Shown one piece after another: positions 26,445 to 35,900 of a stretch of 64,000 nucleotides of DNA. Made by a program: the position numbers and the translations under genes. This DNA comes from Pedobacter glucosidilyticus (GTDB taxonomy: Bacteria; Bacteroidota; Bacteroidia; Sphingobacteriales; Sphingobacteriaceae): the NCBI RefSeq assembly GCF_002483235.1, contig NZ_DLHN01000024.1:62001-126000 (forward strand). The letters run 5' to 3'. Position 1 is the stretch's first letter. Each line of letters begins with the position of its first letter. The notes under the pieces are model-generated. The model worked only from the letters and a program-made list of their open reading frames with translations, was not told the DNA's origin and did not search any database.

Positions 26445-29400
26445 ATGCTAAAACTTAAGTTTATTAGAGTATTTCTATTATTGAGTTGTTTGTTTTTCTG
26501 TAACCACCTGTATGCGCAACCATTTGGTAATGAATGGATTGTTCCATCACAAAAATACCTAAAAATAAAAATCTCAGAAGAAGGTTTGTATGGGATAGAT
26601 GTAAACCAGGTTATACAAGCTGGTTTAATTACACAAAACATCAATCCAAAAAAATTTCAACTTTTTAATAAGGGAAAAGAAGTTGCCATTTTGGTAACAG
26701 GAGATGCTGATAATAGCTTTGACAGCAATGATAAAATAGTTTTCTACGGTAAACCTAATGACGCTTCTCTTGACAAAGTTTTATACAATAATCCTGCTGA
26801 TTTACCTAATGATGAAGTTAGTCTTTTTGAAAATGATAATTACTATTTCTTAACCTATAATGAAAGCAGAGATGGCTTACGTTTAAAAGAATTTTCAGAA
26901 ACTAATAACGGTCTTACCGAAGAAAGTTTTATCCTATCCAAAAGAAGAGTTAATTTTTCTGATAGCTACTATCCGGGCGAGTTCATACTTTCAGCCATGA
27001 GCCTTTCTGAATATATTGAAGGAGAAGGCTTTATGAGTAATACTTTTGCGAAAGGACAAAGCACCAACTTAAATATAAATGTAGCAGATATTGTGAGTAG
27101 TAGTTTTCAACCGCAACTATCTTTATATGTTGCAGGCAGGTCAAATGCATCTTCTACAAATCCTAGTGGCTTTAATCACCATCTAAGAATTCTTTTAAAT
27201 AATAACACCGTATTTGACACTTTATTTAGAGGATACAAAACAGTTAGAAAAACACTCCCAATAAATCTAACGACAACAAATAACCAGATAACTTTTTCTG
27301 CTATTGATGATTTAGGTGCGCTTACAGATTTTCAGGCTATCTCTTATGCTGAAATTACTTATGCCCGCGGAACCAATATTATCAACACTCAAAGTTTAAA
27401 ATTCACATTAAATAATAACAAACCCTTAAGTTATCTAAGGTTTAGAAACTCAGCTCTTTCAAGTCCTGTTTTATGGGATTTAACGAGCGATTTCCTTATT
27501 AAAGGAATAAAAAGTTCAACAAATGCTGATTTTGTGATTAACACCACTAATCAACAAAAAAATTATTTTTTAGCTGATTTAGATAACTTAAAAACAACGA
27601 ACCTTATAAGTGTAACTTTTAGAAATTTCTTACCAACTGAAGTAAAGCCTTTTTTAATGGTTTCGAATAAGTTACTTACCGCAGGAGCTAACAATTATAA
27701 AGCTTATAACGATACCAGAAATATTGAAACCACTATTGCTTATACAGATGACTTATACAATGAATTTTATTATGGCTTTCATCATCCATTAGCCTTAAAA
27801 AACTTTTGTGCTTGGGCTTTAGCCAGAGGGAATATCAAACCGGAATATCTTTTGTTACTAGGAAAAGGAATGGAAATTTCTAAAGGCAATTTTAGTAATG
27901 ATTTGGTACCAACCATGGGCTATCCTGCATCAGACAATATGCTTACTTCTGGCTTAAATGGCAGTAACTTAGAGCCCGGTTTAGCTACCGGAAGAGTACC
28001 TGCTAAAACCAATGAAGAGGTTGAAAATTATTTAAATAAACTAAAGGTTTATGAAGCCTTACCTAATGAAATATGGAGGAAAAATATTTTACATATATCA
28101 GGAGGTACCAGCAGCTCAGAAAACACTTCATTCTTTAACTATCAAAACTTATTATTTTCAAGAGCCGAAAATGAGTTTTTTGGAGCTAGTCTAGTAAGAG
28201 TGAGAAAAAATGTAAGTAATCCGGTAACAGATGTGCTTACAAATCAAATTATGGTTGAAACTGAAAAAGGTACCGGATTAATTTCTTACTTGGGACATGG
28301 CAGTTCTATAACAACAGAAATAATTTTAGCCGACTTAAATAGGCTAAATAACGAGAATAAGCCAGCTATATATCTAGTTAATGGATGTAGCACTGGCGCA
28401 GTATTTAGTCCAGTAACTTCATCTTTAAGCGAGCAGTTTATCCTACAAAAAAGAAATGGAGCTGTTTTGTGGATTGGAACTACAAGTGAGGGAGTTGCCT
28501 CTTATCTAAATGGAGCTTCTTTAAATTATTATAATAACTGGTTTAAAGACTATTACGGTTCGTCCGTTTCAAAAGGATTAAATTTAGGGCTAAAAACCTA
28601 TCAAAATCCTAATGATAGGCTCAATATGGCGCATACAAGACAATTTATAATTATAGGTGATCCATATTTAAAATTTTATTCGCCAGAAAAATCCGACTAT
28701 CATGTTGATAGTGAATCAATAATAATTCCGTCAGGGCAAACGGCAGCTAATCAAAACTTCAGTGCCAAAATTATCATTAAGAATATAGCAAAAGCGGTAA
28801 GTAACAAGGTAACTTTAAGAGTTTCAAGAATATTAGCAAATAATACAAAAATTAATTTGCCAGACACTTCAATTACCGTTTTTAATAGTGATACCATTAA
28901 TGTAACTTTTAGTAATACAAATATTTTAAAAACAGGAAACAATAAGATTAGTGTTGAAGTTAATCCTGATCAATCTCTAGAAGAATTATCTTATCTAAAT
29001 AATAGTGCATCTAAAGATTTTTTTCTTCCTGGTAATAGTGTAAGAGCTATTTTACCACTCGATAAAGGTGTAGAAAAATCCAATAATATCAGTCTATTGG
29101 CACAGTCGGAAGATTTGCTCACAAATACTGCTGAATATCTTTTTGAAATCGATACAATACCTGATTTCACTTCAGGATTTAGCAAAAAATCAGGTATAAT
29201 AATTTCTGGATTATCTGCATCTTGGAATCCTAATATTAGTTTTGAAAATGGTAAAGTTTATTATTGGCGAGTGAGATTGAACCTAGATCCTTTAGAAGGA
29301 GGCGCTTGGACATCCTCTAGCTTTACTTATATTAAAGATTTTCCAGATGAAGCTATTAACTTCGGCCATATTGGACAATTACAAGATTATTCATTTGACA

Positions 29401-31331
29401 ATATAAATGTAAAAAGTCCTTTTTTAATGGAGTTTAATAAGTCAAACATGCTTACCAATATAAAAACCAGAGGTGATGCAGTCCCTACTACTATTGAAAA
29501 AAGAATTAGAATAGATGGATTAGCGATATCTTATGCACCTATAGAATTTAATGGAATATCTATTTTGACATTTAATCCAATAAACTATACAGAAAGATTT
29601 CAATACCCAAGTCCTTATAATCATATTAATCCATCCGGAAGCGGCTTGTATGCGGGACCTTCAGGTCAATTTACTTATGATATTAGAAATAATACAGATT
29701 TAGATTCCTTAGTCAGATATCTTAAACAAATACCTGATAATTACCATATTATGGGGTATAACGGTTCTAATGCAGCTTTTAATCAATTACCGCAATATGT
29801 ATTAAATGAATTTAGGAAACTTGGACTAACTAAACTAGAAACTATAAAAGCAGGAGAACCTTATGGTTTTTGGGTTACAAAAGGTAATCTACAAAGTGTT
29901 AAGGAAATTACAGCTGATTATTCATCTCCTATACCCCCTGCTTTACAATCTATAGCTGGAGATAATCCTATATCTTACCCAGGAAAAAACGGTAGCTTAT
30001 CAACGAGTGTTATAGGACCTGCTAAAAATTGGAAAGAAATAGAATTTAATTTAGAAAATTCACCAAATGACAATTTTAATGTTAGAATAGTTGGCATAGA
30101 TACTTTAAATAATCAGGTAAATTTATTCAATACTTCTAATAGTGAAAAAGTCGACATTTCTCAAATAGATACGAGAACCTATCCATATCTAAAGCTTTTT
30201 TATCAGTTCAATAATAACATAGAAGCAAAACTTCCCAAAACAAACTTTTTAAGAGTTACTTATAACCCTGTTGCTGATATATCTTTCTATCCTGAATTAA
30301 AAAATGAGCAGAATAAAACATCTTTAGATGAAGGAGATTCCATAAGATGGAATATTGGCTTAAAAAATTTCGGTCCAGTTACTTCTGATTCTTTAAGAAT
30401 TAAATATGAACTCATAAGCGGTAACAAAACATTAATCAAAAACTTGAAAGTGCCTTTTCTACTTACTGTAAATGAAACTAATAATCTTATTATAAAAGCC
30501 CCTACTACAGGCTTCTCAGGAGAATGCTTACTTAGAATATCAGTATCACAAGTAGGCTTAAAAGAAGATAACGTATTCAACAATACAATATCTTCCTCCT
30601 TTACAATAAATAAGGATAAAATTCCACCAGTATTAAATGTACTGTTTGATGGAAAATACATTACCAATGGAGAACTTGTATCTCCAAAACCTCTTATTAA
30701 AATTATAAGTAACGATAATAATAAGTTTCTTATTATGAGAGATACCAGTCTAATTGAAGTTTATATTCGAAATTTAAATGACACATATAAAAGAGTTTAT
30801 TTTAGTGGGTCAGAACTAGCATTTAATTCATCTGATATAAATGGTATAAATCAAATTAATATAGATTATAAACCTGAAAAATTTGAAGATGGAAAATATA
30901 GCTTAAAAATTATATCCAAAGATGTAAATGGTAATAGAGATATAAAAAATGATTATGAGATTGAGTTCGAAGTAGTAAATAAGCAATCTATCACTAATTT
31001 TTATCCTTATCCTAACCCTGTTACCGATAAGATGAAATTTGTTTTCACACTTACTGGAGATAAAATACCTGACAATATTAAAATTCAAATATTAACAGTA
31101 AGTGGTAAAGTTGTAAAAGAAATATCTAAAGAAGAACTCGGAAATATTAGAATTGGCAATAATATTTCTGACTACACATGGGACTGTACTGATGAATTTG
31201 GAAGTAGATTAGCTAATGGAGTTTATTTTTATAAAGTCGATATCGCAGATAGTAATAACATAGAACACAGGGCTTCTCAAGGAGATAAATACTTTAAAAA
31301 TAAAATAGGTAAAATTTATATCATAAAATAA
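26445..31331 (+). CDS. porU2: Gingipain-family (C25) peptidase, PorU-like, with C-terminal sorting-type domain
   Basis: A 1628-residue exported protein. Signal peptide about 1-24 (ending LYAQ). The central C25 cysteine peptidase domain (about 415-760) has His618 in SYLGHGSS and Cys648 in NGCSTGA, the catalytic dyad of gingipains and PorU. After it come CARDB/Ig-like beta domains (FSAKIIIKNIAKAVSNKVTL and FRVTLNPVADISFYP-type segments) and a C-terminal FlgD/T9SS-like domain (YPYPNPVTDK to VYFYKVDIA). PorU cleaves C-terminal sorting domains of type IX secretion substrates and links them to lipopolysaccharide; this protein is longer than classical PorU (about 1150), so it may be the PorU2 form. 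It is single and divergent from purL. Confidence 0.8.
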   Translation: MLKLKFIRVFLLLSCLFFCNHLYAQPFGNEWIVPSQKYLKIKISEEGLYGIDVNQVIQAGLITQNINPKKFQLFNKGKEVAILVTGDADNSFDSNDKIVFYGKPNDASLDKVLYNNPADLPNDEVSLFENDNYYFLTYNESRDGLRLKEFSETNNGLTEESFILSKRRVNFSDSYYPGEFILSAMSLSEYIEGEGFMSNTFAKGQSTNLNINVADIVSSSFQPQLSLYVAGRSNASSTNPSGFNHHLRILLNNNTVFDTLFRGYKTVRKTLPINLTTTNNQITFSAIDDLGALTDFQAISYAEITYARGTNIINTQSLKFTLNNNKPLSYLRFRNSALSSPVLWDLTSDFLIKGIKSSTNADFVINTTNQQKNYFLADLDNLKTTNLISVTFRNFLPTEVKPFLMVSNKLLTAGANNYKAYNDTRNIETTIAYTDDLYNEFYYGFHHPLALKNFCAWALARGNIKPEYLLLLGKGMEISKGNFSNDLVPTMGYPASDNMLTSGLNGSNLEPGLATGRVPAKTNEEVENYLNKLKVYEALPNEIWRKNILHISGGTSSSENTSFFNYQNLLFSRAENEFFGASLVRVRKNVSNPVTDVLTNQIMVETEKGTGLISYLGHGSSITTEIILADLNRLNNENKPAIYLVNGCSTGAVFSPVTSSLSEQFILQKRNGAVLWIGTTSEGVASYLNGASLNYYNNWFKDYYGSSVSKGLNLGLKTYQNPNDRLNMAHTRQFIIIGDPYLKFYSPEKSDYHVDSESIIIPSGQTAANQNFSAKIIIKNIAKAVSNKVTLRVSRILANNTKINLPDTSITVFNSDTINVTFSNTNILKTGNNKISVEVNPDQSLEELSYLNNSASKDFFLPGNSVRAILPLDKGVEKSNNISLLAQSEDLLTNTAEYLFEIDTIPDFTSGFSKKSGIIISGLSASWNPNISFENGKVYYWRVRLNLDPLEGGAWTSSSFTYIKDFPDEAINFGHIGQLQDYSFDNINVKSPFLMEFNKSNMLTNIKTRGDAVPTTIEKRIRIDGLAISYAPIEFNGISILTFNPINYTERFQYPSPYNHINPSGSGLYAGPSGQFTYDIRNNTDLDSLVRYLKQIPDNYHIMGYNGSNAAFNQLPQYVLNEFRKLGLTKLETIKAGEPYGFWVTKGNLQSVKEITADYSSPIPPALQSIAGDNPISYPGKNGSLSTSVIGPAKNWKEIEFNLENSPNDNFNVRIVGIDTLNNQVNLFNTSNSEKVDISQIDTRTYPYLKLFYQFNNNIEAKLPKTNFLRVTYNPVADISFYPELKNEQNKTSLDEGDSIRWNIGLKNFGPVTSDSLRIKYELISGNKTLIKNLKVPFLLTVNETNNLIIKAPTTGFSGECLLRISVSQVGLKEDNVFNNTISSSFTINKDKIPPVLNVLFDGKYITNGELVSPKPLIKIISNDNNKFLIMRDTSLIEVYIRNLNDTYKRVYFSGSELAFNSSDINGINQINIDYKPEKFEDGKYSLKIISKDVNGNRDIKNDYEIEFEVVNKQSITNFYPYPNPVTDKMKFVFTLTGDKIPDNIKIQILTVSGKVVKEISKEELGNIRIGNNISDYTWDCTDEFGSRLANGVYFYKVDIADSNNIEHRASQGDKYFKNKIGKIYIIK

Positions 31332-32508
31332 TTTTACGATCTGCATATAAAGAAAAAAGAAGAGAAGATACTTGTGAAATACTTCCAGCTATAGCAGCCC
31401 CTACTATCCCATATTTATAAGTCAATAGCAAACCTAAAATAGCAATGGTTAATAAGCCAATCAAAAAAGATACGGTATTTAATTGTCTTTTATTTATTAC
31501 ACCAAAGTATTCTATATAAATAGTATTTAAGGATTTAGCTAATATTCCTGGCGTAAAATAAAATAAAAGCATCTTTATTTGCTTAAATTCCTCACCTAGA
31601 ACTTTTACATATAAAAAATTTGGAATACAGAAAATAATTACCATAATTAAAAAAGTACCTATAAGACTAAGAGTCAACATTTTATTACGGATTATCTTAA
31701 TATTAACCGCTCCGTCATTTTTAACCACTTGAGAGAAAAATATAGTTGCAACACTTTTAGAAAAAATCCATATAGACTCTGCTAGCAAAGTAACTATAGA
31801 AAATATACCTAATAATGATAAACCGAGAAACTTATTAATAACAAAATAATTTATTCTTAAATTAAATAGAAGCACTAAGTTATTTAGTTGATTTACCAAT
31901 CCAATTTTGAAGCATTGATAAAAAGTTTCCTTAATACTGAATTTCCTTTCAAAAGTAAATAGTCTTATAATGAAGAGAAGAGATAAAAAAGATACTATCA
32001 GTAATGCAGATAATAATAAGTTCACATAGTTAATATCATTAAACGAATCATATAGCTTAATGAATGAAAATATGAATAGTATATGTAATACAGGCTGACT
32101 AATTCTAATAAGATTATACTTTTTGTAAAACTTGTTTACCAGCAAAATCTCCATTATATTTTGAATAATTGTAAATAATATAGCAGCAGATATAGTTTGA
32201 AATAGCTGGTTTTGAGGGATAATCCCTAACCAGAACATGATAAAACTAGCAATTGGCGCAGTTATGAAACACCAAAATATGGTTACTAATGTTAGAGAAG
32301 ATAAAGAAGTTCTGTGATAAACAAAACCTATAGAACTTGTTCCTATAATAGCTGTGAAGATTTGTACTAAAGAAGTATTTAGTAAAAATAAACTTATATT
32401 GCCTCTACCATCTAGACCAATATATTTTAATGTATAAATAACTATAAAAGCATTTAATATTGTATATCCAACCGAACTTTGAAAATTATAAAAAATACTT
32501 TTAATCAT
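31321..32508 (-). CDS. Oligosaccharide flippase (Wzx/PST family)
   Basis: A 395-residue multi-pass membrane protein with about 12 predicted helices and no soluble domain. The N-terminus SSVGYTILNAFIVIYTLKYIGLDGRGNISLF with the GxG loop and the regular helix spacing match the MATE-like polysaccharide transporter superfamily, which moves lipid-linked glycans across the inner membrane. The ATG overlaps the stop of the preceding FemAB-like gene by 4 nt, so the two are coupled. Its 3' end overlaps the porU end by 11 bp tail to tail. Base composition is very AT-rich. The glycan is unknown. Confidence 0.82.
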   Translation of the reverse strand: MIKSIFYNFQSSVGYTILNAFIVIYTLKYIGLDGRGNISLFLLNTSLVQIFTAIIGTSSIGFVYHRTSLSSLTLVTIFWCFITAPIASFIMFWLGIIPQNQLFQTISAAILFTIIQNIMEILLVNKFYKKYNLIRISQPVLHILFIFSFIKLYDSFNDINYVNLLLSALLIVSFLSLLFIIRLFTFERKFSIKETFYQCFKIGLVNQLNNLVLLFNLRINYFVINKFLGLSLLGIFSIVTLLAESIWIFSKSVATIFFSQVVKNDGAVNIKIIRNKMLTLSLIGTFLIMVIIFCIPNFLYVKVLGEEFKQIKMLLFYFTPGILAKSLNTIYIEYFGVINKRQLNTVSFLIGLLTIAILGLLLTYKYGIVGAAIAGSISQVSSLLFSLYADRKIIL

Positions 32509-33476
32509 TTCATCTTCTTTCTAAGCATCGCAACAAATCTATCAAATTTACGTTTAGTCAAAATCGCTTGCCATCTCCAATAATTAAATTTAACTTTATA
32601 ATATGGGGTCAGCTGACCATTAAATTGTCTTTTAAAATTACCTATACCTTCGGTAGTAGCTCCACATAAATCAAATGACTTATACCCTTTAGATTTCAAA
32701 AAGTAAAAACTCTCAGCATAAACAGCGCTATGAACACCTGTATGATATAAAGTTTTATTAGAAGTAACAAGAAAATTAATACTTGAGTTTGAATAACTAT
32801 CTAAAATCATTATCGATGAAGCAATAATTTCTGTATTATCAGAATATTTAGCATTTATAGAACAACCTAATCCTTTTTTTATGAGTTTATCAGCAAAACA
32901 TACAATTTTATCACTAAAATCCTTAGAATAACCTAAGTTAATAAAACTATTATAATGGTATTTAATTACCTCTTCATTTGGCGAGTTATCAATTTTTAGT
33001 TCAATACCATACCTTTTACTCTTATTTATTTTATTTTGTACAGCCGATTTAAAACTTATTTTCTTATCAAGAAAATTAACATAAGTATAATAAGCATAAG
33101 CTTTAAACCCATTCCAATAGAAAGGTCTAATATCCATAAATTCTGGTGGTAGATTAAACTCAACTCTTTTAAATTTTTTTGTTAATTGAGAAATCCAAAG
33201 TAGAAGACATTCCTGAATAATAGAATCTGATTTTGAATTTAACCATATAGACGTATAAAAATATTCGTTAGGTTGAACAATCTGATTTTTTCTTTTATAT
33301 AAAACTGAACCCAAAATTGGAATTTCACCATTAAAAACAATACTAGCCAAAGGGGTTAAATTAAATACATTGCAAGTAATCTCAATAAAATCAGTACTAT
33401 TTAGTATAGATTGTTTGTTTAAACTCTTTGTAATTATATTCCATTCATTCAAATCATCATATATAACAAATTTCAT
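32505..33476 (-). CDS. FemAB/GNAT-like acyltransferase, copy A
   Basis: A 323-residue soluble protein. The C-terminal half has the GNAT-like fold of FemAB proteins: SKDFSDKIVCFADKLIKKGLG, then a strand with SSIMILDSYSNSSINFLVTSNKTLYHTGVHSAVYAESFYFLKSKGYKSFDLCGAT. The N-terminal half contains the LPPEFMDIRPFYWNGFKAY motif shared with the paralogue at 34923. FemAB enzymes transfer an amino-acyl or acyl group to an amino sugar; in Gram-negative polysaccharide clusters they are thought to modify glycan or lipid precursors. It is translationally coupled to the flippase. Substrate unknown. Confidence 0.75.
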   Translation of the reverse strand: MKFVIYDDLNEWNIITKSLNKQSILNSTDFIEITCNVFNLTPLASIVFNGEIPILGSVLYKRKNQIVQPNEYFYTSIWLNSKSDSIIQECLLLWISQLTKKFKRVEFNLPPEFMDIRPFYWNGFKAYAYYTYVNFLDKKISFKSAVQNKINKSKRYGIELKIDNSPNEEVIKYHYNSFINLGYSKDFSDKIVCFADKLIKKGLGCSINAKYSDNTEIIASSIMILDSYSNSSINFLVTSNKTLYHTGVHSAVYAESFYFLKSKGYKSFDLCGATTEGIGNFKRQFNGQLTPYYKVKFNYWRWQAILTKRKFDRFVAMLRKKMK

Positions 33477-33528
33477 TATTCGTTTTAATCTAAATACTTA
33501 TTTAATTTAGGGAATTAATTAATCTCAA

Positions 33529-34083
33529 TTGATAAAGTCTTATATAAAACACGTGATATACTTTAAACAACTTAAAATCCATAATAAAATTCTTTATTAT
33601 GGATTGTGGATATTTATGTTTTTAACACTTTTAGCGAATCTCTTAAAATTAGAAATTATTCCATTTTTTGTTTTTAACATGTACTCCTATACTTTACCTA
33701 CCACTGAAGAAGTATCATTTTATGTTTTAGAATACAATAATAAAGAATTTAATATTCCTGAAATATGGAATCACCATAAAAGAATGCTATTTTATTATAC
33801 AATTGAACACCATCAATATATTTACAGAAATAATGGTTACGATAGATTCCAATTAAAACTAATCCCTCATCTCTCTAAAATAGAATTTTTTAAAAAAAAC
33901 TCACTTTACCCTTATAAATACCAAAATCATAAAAATTACGCAAAATGGCTTATATCTTACCTGGAAGATGTAACTCAACAAAAGATAAGATATCTAAAAA
34001 TATATAGAGTTGTAGCTATCTATGAAAAATGTATTTTAAAAGTAAAAAACAAAGAACAAATCATCCACTATGCCAACAACTGA
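33529..34083 (+). CDS. Hypothetical protein with one N-terminal membrane helix
   Basis: A 184-residue protein of no recognised family. One membrane helix is seen at about 24-45 (ILYYGLWIFMFLTLLANLL), followed by a long polar, aromatic-rich domain (YYTIEHHQYIYRNNGYDRFQLK) that would lie outside the cytoplasm. The start is a TTG at 33529; an internal ATG at about residue 30 would remove the first half of the helix. Its last 14 nt overlap the next gene, a multi-pass membrane protein, so the pair is coupled. Probably the partner of the latter, by position only. AT content is very high. Confidence 0.68.
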   Translation: MIKSYIKHVIYFKQLKIHNKILYYGLWIFMFLTLLANLLKLEIIPFFVFNMYSYTLPTTEEVSFYVLEYNNKEFNIPEIWNHHKRMLFYYTIEHHQYIYRNNGYDRFQLKLIPHLSKIEFFKKNSLYPYKYQNHKNYAKWLISYLEDVTQQKIRYLKIYRVVAIYEKCILKVKNKEQIIHYANN

Positions 34084-34933
34084 GATAAGAAACATAGCAC
34101 CTTATAGAGCTTATATTATAAGAACTAGTTTTATTTTTTTCTTAGTCATATTTTTTTGGAGGTATTATTCACATGTGTTACCTCATCAGTTAAAGAATCC
34201 TGACTTATTTAATTTAGGATTTGACCCTCTATATATTATTTATCATTTATTAAATGTTGGTCACATTCTAACAAACGAAAATTATTCATATATATTCACT
34301 ATTCTACTACTATTTTTTACCGTGTATCCAATCATAAACCCTTATAATCGCACATTCTTGATTATTTATGCTTTACTTTATTTATCCTATTTTATAGTAT
34401 TAAATACTTATCTAACATTTCATGCCCACTATATGAGTTGTATTTTACTATTAAATGTATGTTTTATATTTAAGAAAGATATAAATTTCAACTTTATTTG
34501 GGAATTTATGAGATACTTTATATGCTGGATATATTTCTCAGCATTTATTTGGAAAATAATTAACGGTTCACTTTTTCAAGCTTCTTTCGGTTTAGAAATT
34601 ATTAAAACCAGTCAGGCTTCATATATATATTCAAATCCAAATAGTTTCTGGAGTTCATTTTATTTTTTCTTTTTATCAAATCCTATATTAACAAGTTTAG
34701 GAACACTAACTATTTTCTTAATGGAAGCACTTTTTGTGATAGGATTCTTTACTAAAAAACTAGACGGATTGTTGATTTTATCAATTTTTATTATTCACTT
34801 AACTGTATATTTGTTTGTTGATACCTTATTTATTGAGCAATGTTTACTATCTATTGTCTTAATTTCCACCACAACTTGGCATAAAATAGCGCAAAAATCA
34901 AAATTATTTCTTTATAAGGAATTTAAATTTTAA
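34070..34933 (+). CDS. Multi-pass membrane protein, HTTM-like
   Basis: A 287-residue protein with about seven predicted membrane helices. One stretch, WIYFSAFIWKIINGSLFQASFGLEI, resembles the Y-x3-G-x2-K-L...W pattern of HTTM (vitamin K-dependent gamma-carboxylase-related) proteins, although no His/Lys catalytic set can be confirmed. Its start overlaps the preceding gene by 14 nt. Its end overlaps the convergent FemAB-like gene by 11 nt. No signal peptide; inner membrane protein. An alternative is a DoxX-type or undefined membrane protein. The HTTM label is tentative. Confidence 0.65.
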   Translation: MPTTEIRNIAPYRAYIIRTSFIFFLVIFFWRYYSHVLPHQLKNPDLFNLGFDPLYIIYHLLNVGHILTNENYSYIFTILLLFFTVYPIINPYNRTFLIIYALLYLSYFIVLNTYLTFHAHYMSCILLLNVCFIFKKDINFNFIWEFMRYFICWIYFSAFIWKIINGSLFQASFGLEIIKTSQASYIYSNPNSFWSSFYFFFLSNPILTSLGTLTIFLMEALFVIGFFTKKLDGLLILSIFIIHLTVYLFVDTLFIEQCLLSIVLISTTTWHKIAQKSKLFLYKEFKF

Positions 34934-35861
34934 TCAGAAATCTCAGTAATATTCTTTTTATATTAAAATTCATTATTTTCTTCTTATAAGAAACTTCATA
35001 GTAATGGCGCAATTCAGGATTAAATTTATTTTTAAATCTTGAAATTGACTTCATATTAGCACCCATTAAATCAACATCATTTATACCTAATTCTATTAAC
35101 TTAGAAAAAGTTAAATCATAAAGATGAGCAGACAAACCTTTTTCGGAATAATTAGTAGTAGTCCCAATGAGAGGAAAATAAGCTATACCACATTTAACAT
35201 CAATTACTGAAATAATAGACGTAACAAAAACACCTCTGTAGCTTATATTAAACGTATGTAAAAAATTATTATCTTTTAATTTTTTCATCATAGAAATAAT
35301 TTTCTCAACTCTACTTTTCCTTAAGCCAAAACCTAATAAATTATTAAAATGTAAAACCCAAACCTTATCCCAATCCTCATCCTTTTGAAACGAAAAATCA
35401 TTTATATTCCTTTTTAATATTCTCTTTATATTTTGATGATAATCTAAAGAATTTAAATCTTTTATATAAGTAAATTTAGAAGCTATTTTAAAATCTCTCC
35501 AAATAAATGGTCTAACATCCACTAAATCAGGTGGCAATTTGAATTTTATTGATTTATACCTTTTTATTAATTGTTCTAAAAAGAAATCCATAGCTTCTAT
35601 CTGTGACCATGAATTTATTATATTAGAATTTATCCAAATAAATTGATAAAAATAATGATTAGGTGATATGACTCTTTTGTTTTTAATGAGTAAAGGCATG
35701 AATAATACCGGTTTTCCTTTGAAAAATACCGCAGCATATTTTATATCACATTCGTACACATTTGAAATGATTCTCAGAAACTTTTCACTGCCAAATAAGC
35801 TTGGCTCAATAAATAAGTCCTCTGGAACATAATCTATAAATTCTTGGTAATTATATGACAC
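34923..35861 (-). CDS. FemAB/GNAT-like acyltransferase, copy B
   Basis: A 312-residue paralogue of the gene at 32505; both share KLPPDLVDVRPFIWRDFKIASKFTYI-like sequence (visible in both as LPPxxxDxRPFxW) and the C-terminal LGINDVDLMGANMKSISRFKNKF. The start is GTG at 35861. It is the only other gene of its type in the window and lies on the far side of the two plus-strand membrane genes. Reaction and substrate are unknown; family knowledge suggests transfer to a glycan or lipid. A TonB-family gene follows in the same direction upstream. Confidence 0.74.
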   Translation of the reverse strand: MSYNYQEFIDYVPEDLFIEPSLFGSEKFLRIISNVYECDIKYAAVFFKGKPVLFMPLLIKNKRVISPNHYFYQFIWINSNIINSWSQIEAMDFFLEQLIKRYKSIKFKLPPDLVDVRPFIWRDFKIASKFTYIKDLNSLDYHQNIKRILKRNINDFSFQKDEDWDKVWVLHFNNLLGFGLRKSRVEKIISMMKKLKDNNFLHTFNISYRGVFVTSIISVIDVKCGIAYFPLIGTTTNYSEKGLSAHLYDLTFSKLIELGINDVDLMGANMKSISRFKNKFNPELRHYYEVSYKKKIMNFNIKRILLRFLIKI

Positions 35862-35900
35862 CTTTAAAGTATATAAGTACTAAGATAAAGAAAAGGCTAT

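Noticed and set aside
31321..35861. Classical capsule or O-antigen cluster
   Set aside because: There is only a flippase; no glycosyltransferase, polymerase or nucleotide-sugar genes are present.
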